A stretch of 64,000 bases of DNA from an uncultured Rikenellaceae bacterium. GTDB taxonomy: Bacteria; Bacteroidota; Bacteroidia; Bacteroidales; Rikenellaceae. This document shows, one piece after another, positions 56,394 to 64,000 of the stretch (the stretch's first letter is position 1; each line of letters begins with the position of its first letter). Made by a program: the position numbers and the translations under genes. Location of the stretch: positions 1 to 64,000 of the forward strand of contig CALUZO010000018.1 of assembly GCA_944325305.1 (NCBI GenBank). The letters run 5' to 3'. The notes under the pieces were generated by a model. The model did not search any database and was not told the origin of the DNA. It saw only the letters and a program-made list of their open reading frames with translations.

Positions 56394-58950
56394 ATGAAGA
56401 GATTAACATTCCTTTCGCTTTTTATGGGACTTTTAGCAGGCCTCGTATCCTGCCAGAAGGATGACAGCAAACCCATAGAACAGAATCCGCTCACGACCTT
56501 GACAGTCAGGATTCCTAAAGGACTTCAGACAAAAGCCGCCGCCGATTACGGCCAGGGAGCTCAAATCAACCGCTGCATTTTGGAGATTTATCGCAACGGT
56601 CAGCTGTACGGCGACCGTCAGACAGTTGCCGTCACGGGCTCTCAGGCAACATTCAGCGGGCTCCAACTGGTTGCCTCCCAGACGTACGATCTCGTGCTGT
56701 GGGCCGACTGCGGAGACGGTCTGACAGACAAGTATTACAACACAACAGACCTGAGTGCCGTTACGGTCAATGCTGACAACAAAACGTATACCGGAAACGA
56801 CGACGGTTTCGACGCATTCTATGCCAAGGAATCCTATACTGTAGAGGGCAGCTTCTCCAAGGAGATCACCTTGCGAAGACCCTTTGGTCAGTTGAACGTT
56901 AAAACAAACGACCTGGGGTCGATTGCACATGAGGACCTCAAACCAGCCCAGGTTCGGGTATCGTTCACGTCGATCCCCACCGAATTCAACGTGCTGACCG
57001 GAGAGGCAGGAAGTCCGCAACCGGTTACCTATACGGCATCTATTGAGGATGCTACTGCTGGAGAGTTGACGGTCGATTATATTCTGGCAACTCCGGCACA
57101 GGCCGAACTGGCTGATTTCTCGATGGTTTTCCTCAGCGCAGACGGCACGGAAATCGCTACCAACGAAAGTTTCCGCAACATTCCGATTCGTCGCAACTAC
57201 CGCACCAACGTATCGGGGAATCTGGTAACGAAACAGGGAACGATCAGTGTAAAGATAGACTCGCAATTCGAGCAACCCGACATTGACGATTATCCCGAAC
57301 TCCGCGCCGTACTGGACAACGGAGGCGTCTGTGCACTTACGAAAGACGTGGAAATTGAGGCTCCGCTGGTGATCGAAGGCGACAAGACGGTGGAAATCGA
57401 TCTGAATGGCCACGATATTATCAATACGACGTCGCTTCCGGACACTTCGGATCCAAGATACGGCAACACGACTGCATTCGAAGTGAGAGGTGATGCTACT
57501 TTGAATATCAGAGGCGAAGGCAATGTCCATGCGATCAGCACCAACCCGAATGAAGACGGATACCGTATGGCTGTGTATGCCTATGGCAATGCAAAGGTGA
57601 ATATCTACGGCGGCAATTTCTACAACGACCAGGATTACAACGACCATAATGCCCAACTCGATCTTATTTATGCAGACCAGAATGCCGTTATCAACATCTA
57701 TGGCGGTCGGTTCGAGTCGTCGAGCGCCAGTAGTCGCGGTTATTGGGTGCTGAATCTGAAAGATAATTCTAATGCAGCCATTAACGTTCACGGAGGGACC
57801 TTCGTGAATTTCGATCCGTCGAACTCCATGACGGAAAATCCGGTTAAGAACTTTGTGGTAGCAGGCTCCACCACCGTTAAGCTCAGTGAAACTCCGGCAC
57901 CCAACAGAACCTACGAAGTTGTTCCTGCAGGAGGCCAGACAAGTGTCCCGGTTGAGGTGGATGATGCCGCGAGTCTGACCCAGGCACTATCCAGTCCGGT
58001 TGTGGCTCAGATTGCCGTAACATCCGACATAGATCTCAGTGCCGCAAGTGTTGAGGATCTCACCTTCGCGGAATACAAGACCATCGAGATCGAAGAGGGT
58101 ACAACCATCAAGTTGGGCAACAATAACAGAATGACCGCCGAAAACGGCCTCACCCTGATCGGAAAAGGAACAATAGATAACACATCCGAATACAATAGTT
58201 ATCTTGGAAAGGGGTATCCAAAATCGTTGATTCATGTGATGTCCGGAGATTGCATTATCGACGGAGTTACGCTGATTAACGACCCGGACTATCATTGGCA
58301 TGGCGCAGCCTCTACCATTCCATATAATAGCGCGGCCATATCATATTGGAACGATGCGAATATAACCATCAGTAACGCCCGGATCATTTCAGGAGAATTC
58401 ACCATCTGCGGAATGGGACGTGATGTTGGTTGCTTCAGGCGAAATTACGCTTACCGACAGCTATTTCGAGTCAACCTCTTCCAGTAAAAACAATGGCGAA
58501 AACTGGGCTTATGCAATGCGCCTGTACGGATCGAAAGTACGGATCGACAATTGCGAGGTCAAGGGCATTCAGGGCGCTGTATCGATCGAAGGTTGCCAGG
58601 ATGCAGTCATTAGTAGCGGCAAATACTACACCGTAAACACTCCGGGAAACACCGATGCTTTTTATGCGTTATACATCACCAACGATGCAATCGTGACGAT
58701 TAAGGGCGGAGAATTTTCGGCAGCCAATGACCGTTCCGGAGGATTGCCCATCGAAGGGACAAGTGCCGTTGTATCGGGCGACAATGATGTTGACTTGCCG
58801 ACAGGAAACGTCATTCTGCAGGGCGGTAAATTCAGCGGGAAAGCCTATAATCATGTGACCCAGGTCGTTTACGAACCGGCCAGCGGTTACAAATGGCAGG
58901 CTTTAACCGACAGCGACAACCTGAAATGGGAGGTTGTCGCAGAAGAATAG
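56394..58950 (+). pseudogene. fimbrillin-like lipoprotein with beta-helix adhesin domain, frameshifted near 58428
   Basis: Starts MKRLTFLSLFMGLLAGLVSC (lipobox LVSC). Residues about 30-290 are fimbrillin-like (YDLVLWADCGDG, LRRPFGQLNVKTND). From about 305 to the end is a right-handed beta-helix made of short repeats with GGxF turns (VNIYGGNFYN, INIYGGRFES, INVHGGTFVN, VTIKGGEFSA, VILQGGKFSG), as in tip adhesins. The first frame ends at 58487 in unrelated residues; the second frame continues the helix from VASGEITLTDSYF to 58950. The break lies between 58418 and 58432; one surplus base (a G of TTGGTT) would explain it. Repaired length is 851 residues. Confidence 0.75.
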
Positions 58951-59062
58951 CAAAAAAACAGACAGTCACTACCGACTGACATCCGTTAATTTGTTGTGTG
59001 CGATATCGCTCAGACGAGGCTCCAAAAGCCAGAATTCAAGCGCATAATCGCAACATACACAT

Positions 59063-59098
59063 AAAAAGGTCGAGGAGCTGAAACTCCTCGACCTTTTT
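59063..59098. terminator. terminator of the fimbrial locus
   Basis: Perfect 15-base arms (59063-59077 and 59084-59098) with A-run and T-run flanks, so it can work in both directions. Confidence 0.85.
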
Positions 59099-59352
59099 AG
59101 ATATAGCGGGTTATCATGACACACGCCCAGAAGCGCCGATCGGCACACCGAATACATAAAATGACCGGCTGATCCACGGAATTGCTCTGCAAACGTTTTT
59201 TTCAGCCATGCCGGCATCTAAAGAATTGTTGCCATTGCCGAAAAGTGATGCGACTCCTTCTCCACCGGAATGTCAAACACAAATGCAGGAAGCGGACAAC
59301 AGAGTTGTGTCTTTCCGTACCGTTTCGTTGTCTCTCCCTCGCTCCAAAAAAA

Positions 59353-59382
59353 TGTAACAGGTCGAAGAATCGACCTGTTACA
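59353..59382. terminator. hairpin downstream of purU
   Basis: Twelve-base arms (59353-59364 and 59371-59382) with a six-base loop, 60 bases after the purU stop. On the minus strand a T-rich stretch follows. Confidence 0.65.
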
Positions 59383-59442
59383 CAATATCTACGGAATACC
59401 CCCGGAGAGATTTTCCGTTTGCTGAATCTGACGGAGGTTCAG

Positions 59443-60306
59443 CTAACTGAATATGATGGTTTTGTTTTTATATACCAATATTTTTCGTGCGAGGTGTTTT
59501 TCCACGGCGTGCGACAGGACAATCTTTTCGAGATCCTTGCCCTTTCGGACAAGATCGTCCACGGTATTCTTATGCGATATTCGCGCTATATCCTGCCCTA
59601 TAATCGGACCGGCATCCAGAACCGACGTAACGTAATGCGCTGTGGCTCCGATCAGTTTCACGCCTCTTTCATACGCTGCGTGATAGGGCTTGGCACCAAC
59701 GAACGCCGGCAAAAAAGAGTGATGTATGTTTATTATCCTGTTGGGGAAGGCATCGATCAGAAGATCGGGCACGATTTGCATGTAACGGGCCAGTACGAGA
59801 AAATCGACACCGTTTTCACGCAGCAGATCCAGCATTTTGGGAGCCAGTTCTTCCCTCGTATCCTTGTTCACCGAAAACTCGTAATAAGGAATGCCGAACA
59901 TATCGGCCACTCTCCTCATATCCGGATGGTTGCTTATAATGAGCGGAATATTTACCTTCCATTCGCCGGCCGTATAACGGGCCAGCAGATCGTAAAGGCA
60001 GTGCGACATTTTCGAAACGAATATCGCCATTTTCGGCACATAGTCCGAAAAATAGAGCCTGTAAGACATCTCGTATCGTTCGCCGCAACATTCGTCGAAA
60101 CGCCCCTGGATCTCGTCCGAAGGAATAATGAACCCTTCGAGACTCCATTCGACCCTCATGAAGAACACTTTCTCGGTCGAATCGGTATGCTGGTCGAGAT
60201 ATAAGATATTCCCTCCGTTGCTCGAAAGAAATCCGGTAACTGAATGTACTATTCCCTCCCTGTCTGGACAGTGGATAAGCAATATTGCTGTTCTGTGGTC
60301 TGTCAT
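59443..60306 (-). CDS. purU: formyltetrahydrofolate deformylase
   Basis: Hydrolyses 10-formyl-THF to formate and THF, balancing one-carbon pools and feeding purine synthesis. The 287-residue protein has an N-terminal ACT domain (ILLIHCPDREGIVHSVTGFL) and the C-terminal formyltransferase-type domain with catalytic NIHHSFLPAFVGAKPYHAAY and DAGPIIGQD. The open frame extends upstream to 60462, but ATG 60306 (MTDHRTAILL) is the normal start. It lies 28 bases downstream of the patatin gene. Confidence 0.95.
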   Translation of the reverse strand: MTDHRTAILLIHCPDREGIVHSVTGFLSSNGGNILYLDQHTDSTEKVFFMRVEWSLEGFIIPSDEIQGRFDECCGERYEMSYRLYFSDYVPKMAIFVSKMSHCLYDLLARYTAGEWKVNIPLIISNHPDMRRVADMFGIPYYEFSVNKDTREELAPKMLDLLRENGVDFLVLARYMQIVPDLLIDAFPNRIINIHHSFLPAFVGAKPYHAAYERGVKLIGATAHYVTSVLDAGPIIGQDIARISHKNTVDDLVRKGKDLEKIVLSHAVEKHLARKILVYKNKTIIFS

Positions 60307-60334
60307 TGTATGTCTCGTGTATATCTTGATAAAG

Positions 60335-62620
60335 TTAATAAAATATCCCCTTTTTGCTGAACACCGTATAACCAAAGTTGAACGTAAGGAACCAGTTATT
60401 CTTTTTAACGTCGTACTTTGAAACCGAAAGACTGGCCGCACCGAAAATGGTCTGCAAAACAAGCGTACAGTCGAAAATGTAGCGTACGTCCTGCTTTATG
60501 TTGTCTATTTTTTGTTTGTGTTTGTTCGGGAGAAAAGCATAGGCGCTGGTACGCAGATAAAGGTTATCGTTGACGTGAAATATCGGAATCAGGCCTCCTG
60601 CCGCATACATGTCGCTACGAAACTCCTTCATATAGACTATCTTGCTGTGCGGCGTGGGAGTAAATGCCGGTGACGATATATTGGTTGCGTAACCGTTGCT
60701 GAAATCGGGTTTGTTGGTTGCTACGAGGTCTACCATATAGCCCAACGACAGCCAATTCACAGGTCTCGACGAGAAATAGTGTTCCCGCATGAACTTCATC
60801 CCGATCCACGAACGACGATTCTTCGAACGGGACTGTCCCAGACTTGTTCCGCTTATGCCGGGAACGAATTTCTCATTGCCGAGCACACCGATTATTGATA
60901 TTTGCTGATATATCCCTTTGGTGGGGAACTGAGCGAAGTTCATGCTCTTGCGTTCGAGCTCGAGTTTTGCGCCCACATACCGCAACTGGGTTCTATCCAT
61001 CTTGTCGCCGGAATTATAACCATCGTGCTGGAAATAAAGAAACTCGTTCATGCCAGAATTGAACCTCAGGTTAAGTACCGAGTGACGAGAGAAGGGCAGT
61101 CCAACAGAGGCCGTGGCATAATAATCGCGTAACTTGGAATAGGCGATATCGTTCCCTTTGGTCAGAAAGCCCGTGTTCGAACGGAAATAGTCGTATGAAT
61201 TCACCACTCCGCCATAATCGACATACAACGGCGTTTTTTTGACGAAATCGTGACGACCCGTGAGCGAAGCCGCCGAATAGAGCGTGCTGAGATAACCGTC
61301 GAGATTATAGCTGTTGTCGCTGCGGCCCATGGTGCGGTATTCCAACCCTATATACGCTTGATTGAGAGCCGTAGAAGAGATATTGCCCCCAAGCATAAGT
61401 TTCAGACTGGGTTTGACCTTCAAGGGAAGGTGCAGACGGAATTTACCGGTCTGCGTATTGTACTCAACCGTAGGGTAGTCGGCCTCTATCTCCCCTTCTG
61501 CGAGAATCTTGAAATACTCGTAACGGAAACGATCGAAGTCATATGTCTCTTCCATATCCTTGAGCCCCAGCATCCTGCGCACATATCCTCGTTGATCGCT
61601 GGTCAGCCCCTCGATAACATACTCTTCGAAATCGAGCGGGGGAAGTTTCTCCTTGAAGTTTTTCCTCTTGACACTAAGATCGAAAGGTGTAACGCGGCGT
61701 TCTATTTTCGCTTTGATTTCCTCCATGCTTGCAAGCGCATCATGGTAACCCAGTTCGATGATCTGGGAAGCCTTGTCGAAATCCATCATCGAAAAATTGT
61801 TCAGGTCACGGACAATGGCAATATCGCTCTTGCGCGGAAGCCGGTAATCCGTATGCAATGTGGTGAGTGCAAAGACCTGTTCAATCATGTCGTCACCCGG
61901 CCGTTCTCCACCTCCGACAGCCTTGCTGCCGATAAGTATGTCCGGTCCGAAATCATCCATAAGAGGCTTCCACGGAAAATTATCAAAAATACCGCCGTCG
62001 TAATATGTGAGCGAATCGCTGTGTATCGGACGGAACATAAGCGGAATGGTCATCGAGGCCCTTACCGCTTCACCCACATCTCCATCCCGAAAAACTACGG
62101 CTTTGCGACGAACCACGTCCGTGGCCACACACCGAAACGGAACGAACAGATTGTCGAAGTTTTGTCCGCTGGCAACTGTCGCCTGAGCAAAAAACTCGAT
62201 GAAGGCCATATCCAACTGGTTACTGGCCACAAGACTCCAGGGCATGGCGATTTTTTTGCTGTACTTGGGATCAAAACGAAGGGTAAGCATCGCGGCATTC
62301 TCGCGCATCTGTTTGAAATAGAACTTGTATTGATTCTCAATACGACCGGTCAACCAATACTTTACCTGTTCGGATTCGAACAGTCTTTCCATTTCGTCGG
62401 GCGACATGCCGGTAGCGTACAATCCCCCTATGATAGCCCCCATAGAGGTCCCCGAAATATAATCAATCGGAATCCCGTTCTCTTCAAGAGCTTTTATAAC
62501 CCCTATGTGGTAAAGCCCCTTGGCACCGCCGCCGCTGAGCACCAACCCTACACTTTGCGCCCAGCACGCGCAGGGAACAAGCAAAAAGAGGCAGAGAATA
62601 CACCATTTGATGCGGGGCAT
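60335..62620 (-). CDS. patatin-like phospholipase with outer-membrane beta-barrel
   Basis: A 761-residue protein of the two-part PlpD/FplA-like type. Signal peptide (about 1-21), then a patatin domain with oxyanion motif SGGGAKG (29-35), nucleophile GTSMG (57-61, Ser59) and catalytic Asp in YDGGIFDN near residue 205. A POTRA-like linker and a C-terminal beta-barrel follow (about 400-761), placing the lipase at the outer membrane or cell surface. An in-frame TTG at 62626 exists; ATG 62620 is chosen. It probably shares a transcript with purU. The lipid substrate is unknown. Confidence 0.92.
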   Translation of the reverse strand: MPRIKWCILCLFLLVPCACWAQSVGLVLSGGGAKGLYHIGVIKALEENGIPIDYISGTSMGAIIGGLYATGMSPDEMERLFESEQVKYWLTGRIENQYKFYFKQMRENAAMLTLRFDPKYSKKIAMPWSLVASNQLDMAFIEFFAQATVASGQNFDNLFVPFRCVATDVVRRKAVVFRDGDVGEAVRASMTIPLMFRPIHSDSLTYYDGGIFDNFPWKPLMDDFGPDILIGSKAVGGGERPGDDMIEQVFALTTLHTDYRLPRKSDIAIVRDLNNFSMMDFDKASQIIELGYHDALASMEEIKAKIERRVTPFDLSVKRKNFKEKLPPLDFEEYVIEGLTSDQRGYVRRMLGLKDMEETYDFDRFRYEYFKILAEGEIEADYPTVEYNTQTGKFRLHLPLKVKPSLKLMLGGNISSTALNQAYIGLEYRTMGRSDNSYNLDGYLSTLYSAASLTGRHDFVKKTPLYVDYGGVVNSYDYFRSNTGFLTKGNDIAYSKLRDYYATASVGLPFSRHSVLNLRFNSGMNEFLYFQHDGYNSGDKMDRTQLRYVGAKLELERKSMNFAQFPTKGIYQQISIIGVLGNEKFVPGISGTSLGQSRSKNRRSWIGMKFMREHYFSSRPVNWLSLGYMVDLVATNKPDFSNGYATNISSPAFTPTPHSKIVYMKEFRSDMYAAGGLIPIFHVNDNLYLRTSAYAFLPNKHKQKIDNIKQDVRYIFDCTLVLQTIFGAASLSVSKYDVKKNNWFLTFNFGYTVFSKKGIFY

Positions 62621-62634
62621 ACGCAAATTATTCT

Positions 62635-62642
62635 TAACTTTG
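62635..62642 (+). promoter_or_regulatory. -7 element for pheS
   Basis: TAACTTTG fits the Bacteroidota -7 consensus, 65 bases before the pheS ATG. The nearest TTTG upstream is too far (25-base spacer), so the call is tentative. Confidence 0.35.
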
Positions 62643-62707
62643 TGATCATGTGCCGAAGTAACGGCAACAGTTTGTAAAAGTAGGCATTAAGCAATAAAAT
62701 TCAAAGG

Positions 62708-63730
62708 ATGATCGACAAAATTACCGACCTGTTGCGAAGGGTCGAAGAGTTTAAACCCAAGGCGGAAGCAGAAGTGGAAGAGTTCCGCATCAAAATACTC
62801 GGAAAAAAAGGCGAACTTAACGCCCTTATGGAAGAATTCAAGACCGTCTCTCCGGAGATGAAACGCGAACTCGGACAAAAGCTCAACAACCTGAAAAACC
62901 GCGCCATAGAACGCGTGAATGAACTGAAAACCTCGATCAAGAATTCATCGGCATCAACCTCGACGATCGGCGACATGAGCCGTCCGGGAACCAACGACCC
63001 GATGGGAACACGACACCCAATAGCGATAGTCAAGAACGAAATTCTGGCTATTTTCGAACGCATGGGATACACTGTCGCCAGCGGACCCGAAATCGAAGAC
63101 GACTGGCACGTATTCTCGGCTCTCAACTTTCCGCCCGAACACCCTGCACGCGACATGCAGGACACCTTCTTCATCCAGCGTAACCCAGACATCCTGCTGA
63201 GAACACACACAAGCTCGATACAGGTTCGCACAATGGAGACAAAAAAACCGCCTATCCGCGTGGTCTGCCCCGGGCGCGTCTATCGCAACGAATCAATCTC
63301 ATACCGCTCGCACTGCATGTTCCATCAGGTCGAAGGATTGTATATAGACGAAAATGTTTCGTTCGCCGACCTGAAACAATCGATAGAATACTTCGCCAAA
63401 GAATTCTTCGGCGAACAGGCCGTTATCCGTCTGCGCCCCAGCTATTTCCCCTTCACCGAGCCATCGGCAGAAGTGGATGTGTCGTGCGTGCTTTGCGGCG
63501 GCAAGGGCTGCCCCGTATGCAAACACACCGGATGGCTCGAGATTATGGGATGCGGAATGGTAGATCCTAACGTCCTGGAATCATGCGGCATAGACCCGAA
63601 AAAATATACCGGTTTCGCATTCGGAATGGGTATAGAACGTAGTGCAATGCTCAAATACGGAGTCAAGGACCTCAGATTGTTCTTCGAAAACGACGTAAGA
63701 TTCCTGGGACAATTCGACTCGGCCCTATAA
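62708..63730 (+). CDS. pheS: phenylalanyl-tRNA synthetase alpha subunit
   Basis: Catalytic subunit of the class II PheRS tetramer. The 340-residue protein has an N-terminal coiled coil (about 1-85), motif 2 around RTHTSSIQVRTM, the active-site HCMFHQVEGLYIDENVSFAD and motif 3 GFAFGMGIERSAMLKYG with the FGMGIER signature. A cysteine-rich insert (VLCGGKGCPVCKHTGW) precedes motif 3, as in many bacteria. The beta subunit is not adjacent. Confidence 0.98.
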   Translation: MIDKITDLLRRVEEFKPKAEAEVEEFRIKILGKKGELNALMEEFKTVSPEMKRELGQKLNNLKNRAIERVNELKTSIKNSSASTSTIGDMSRPGTNDPMGTRHPIAIVKNEILAIFERMGYTVASGPEIEDDWHVFSALNFPPEHPARDMQDTFFIQRNPDILLRTHTSSIQVRTMETKKPPIRVVCPGRVYRNESISYRSHCMFHQVEGLYIDENVSFADLKQSIEYFAKEFFGEQAVIRLRPSYFPFTEPSAEVDVSCVLCGGKGCPVCKHTGWLEIMGCGMVDPNVLESCGIDPKKYTGFAFGMGIERSAMLKYGVKDLRLFFENDVRFLGQFDSAL

Positions 63731-63741
63731 AACGAACATTC

Positions 63742-64000
63742 ATGAAGTTGCGAAAAGTTGCCCTGTTATTGATTTTTGCCGGACTCGCGGCAGCGGGTTC
63801 GGCTGCCGACAGGCGCGAACAGACAACCCGGTCGCAACAAATCCTGTCCGACACATCGGTCGAAAATTACACAGGAAAGGACAAGGTCCTCTTCCTGTAC
63901 AGCGAGGGAATCAAGAATGCCGAGATATACGATGATACGGCAAAGGCGATATACTATTTCGATGCCGCCATCGCTGCCGATCCGTCATACGCTCCGGCAT
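63742..64000 (+). CDS. secreted protein with TPR-like region (5' part only)
   Basis: ATG 63742, 11 bases after pheS, starts a signal peptide (MKLRKVALLLIFAGLAAAGS) followed by NYTGKDKVLFLYSEGIKNAE and YDDTAKAIYYFDAAIAADPS. The last part looks like a tetratricopeptide repeat. The gene runs out of the window after 86 codons, so its function cannot be told. Confidence 0.7.
   Translation, partial: MKLRKVALLLIFAGLAAAGSAADRREQTTRSQQILSDTSVENYTGKDKVLFLYSEGIKNAEIYDDTAKAIYYFDAAIAADPSYAPA

Larger units (their letters stand above)
58951..59442. other. convergent intergenic region between adhesin locus and purU
   Basis: No gene supported. It holds two hairpins (59063-59098 and 59353-59382) and otherwise ordinary sequence. 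Confidence 0.4.

Noticed and set aside
53358..58950. Programmed ribosomal frameshifting in the fimbrial genes
   Set aside because: No slippery heptamer with a downstream pseudoknot or SD-like stimulator was seen, unlike the prfB site; replication slippage, decay or sequence error fit better.

Overview
This window is a chromosomal segment of a Bacteroidales bacterium. The rplQ, rpsC and rpmD proteins, the zinc-free L36 and S14, the absence of tuf between fusA and rpsJ, and the many promoters of the Bacteroidota type (TTTG, a 19-20 base spacer, then TAnnTTTG) all point there. Base composition near 50% GC, a class II ribonucleotide reductase and the gene neighbourhoods suggest a Rikenellaceae/Alistipes-like relative, but that last step is inference. 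No CRISPR array, transposase or prophage gene was seen.

Layout. At 1-137 a truncated serine-type tRNA on the minus strand diverges from dprA-tatD. Next come nrdJ (class II ribonucleotide reductase), an M23 peptidase, a flavin-binding split-barrel protein, ispD and a PH-domain-like membrane protein (to 8514). Convergent to these are prfB, with its self-regulatory +1 frameshift, a radical SAM protein and eno. A GT32 glycosyltransferase and a secreted alpha/beta hydrolase sit between eno and the large ribosomal locus. From 33696 down to 14336 one strand carries the fused str, S10, spc and alpha operons: rpsL-rpsG-fusA-rpsJ through rpoA-rplQ, with secY, map, infA and rpmJ. The gene order is conserved. 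Four long spacers (after rpsJ, rpsN, infA and rpsK) hold hairpins or a promoter and may be regulatory leaders. S3, L17 and L30 carry long basic, low-complexity C-terminal tails.

From 34070 to 44953 lie a GH43 arabinanase-like enzyme, a small DUF4190 protein, leuS, lspA and a complete RND efflux operon (adaptor, pump, TolC-like channel). From 45620 to 50704 is a five-gene heterodisulfide-reductase-like operon in the order HdrC-HdrB-HdrA-HdrC-(cytochrome b-like membrane domain fused to HdrD/HdrB). This resembles the sHdr C1-B1-A-C2-B2 order but ends in a membrane anchor, and it is the best candidate here for an undescribed system. An initiator tRNA with an excellent promoter and terminator follows.

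From 51191 to 58950 is the accessory surface region: a secreted beta-propeller-like protein, then a fimbria-type locus of a DUF3575 protein, an Mfa2/FimB-like lipoprotein, a second fimbrillin-like lipoprotein and a fimbrillin/beta-helix adhesin. Three of these four genes are interrupted by a single extra base each, one of them in a run of eight C residues. No such lesion is seen in the surrounding core genes. This suggests phase variation, decay or local sequence error. The window ends with purU, a patatin-like outer-membrane phospholipase, pheS and the start of a secreted, probably TPR-containing protein.
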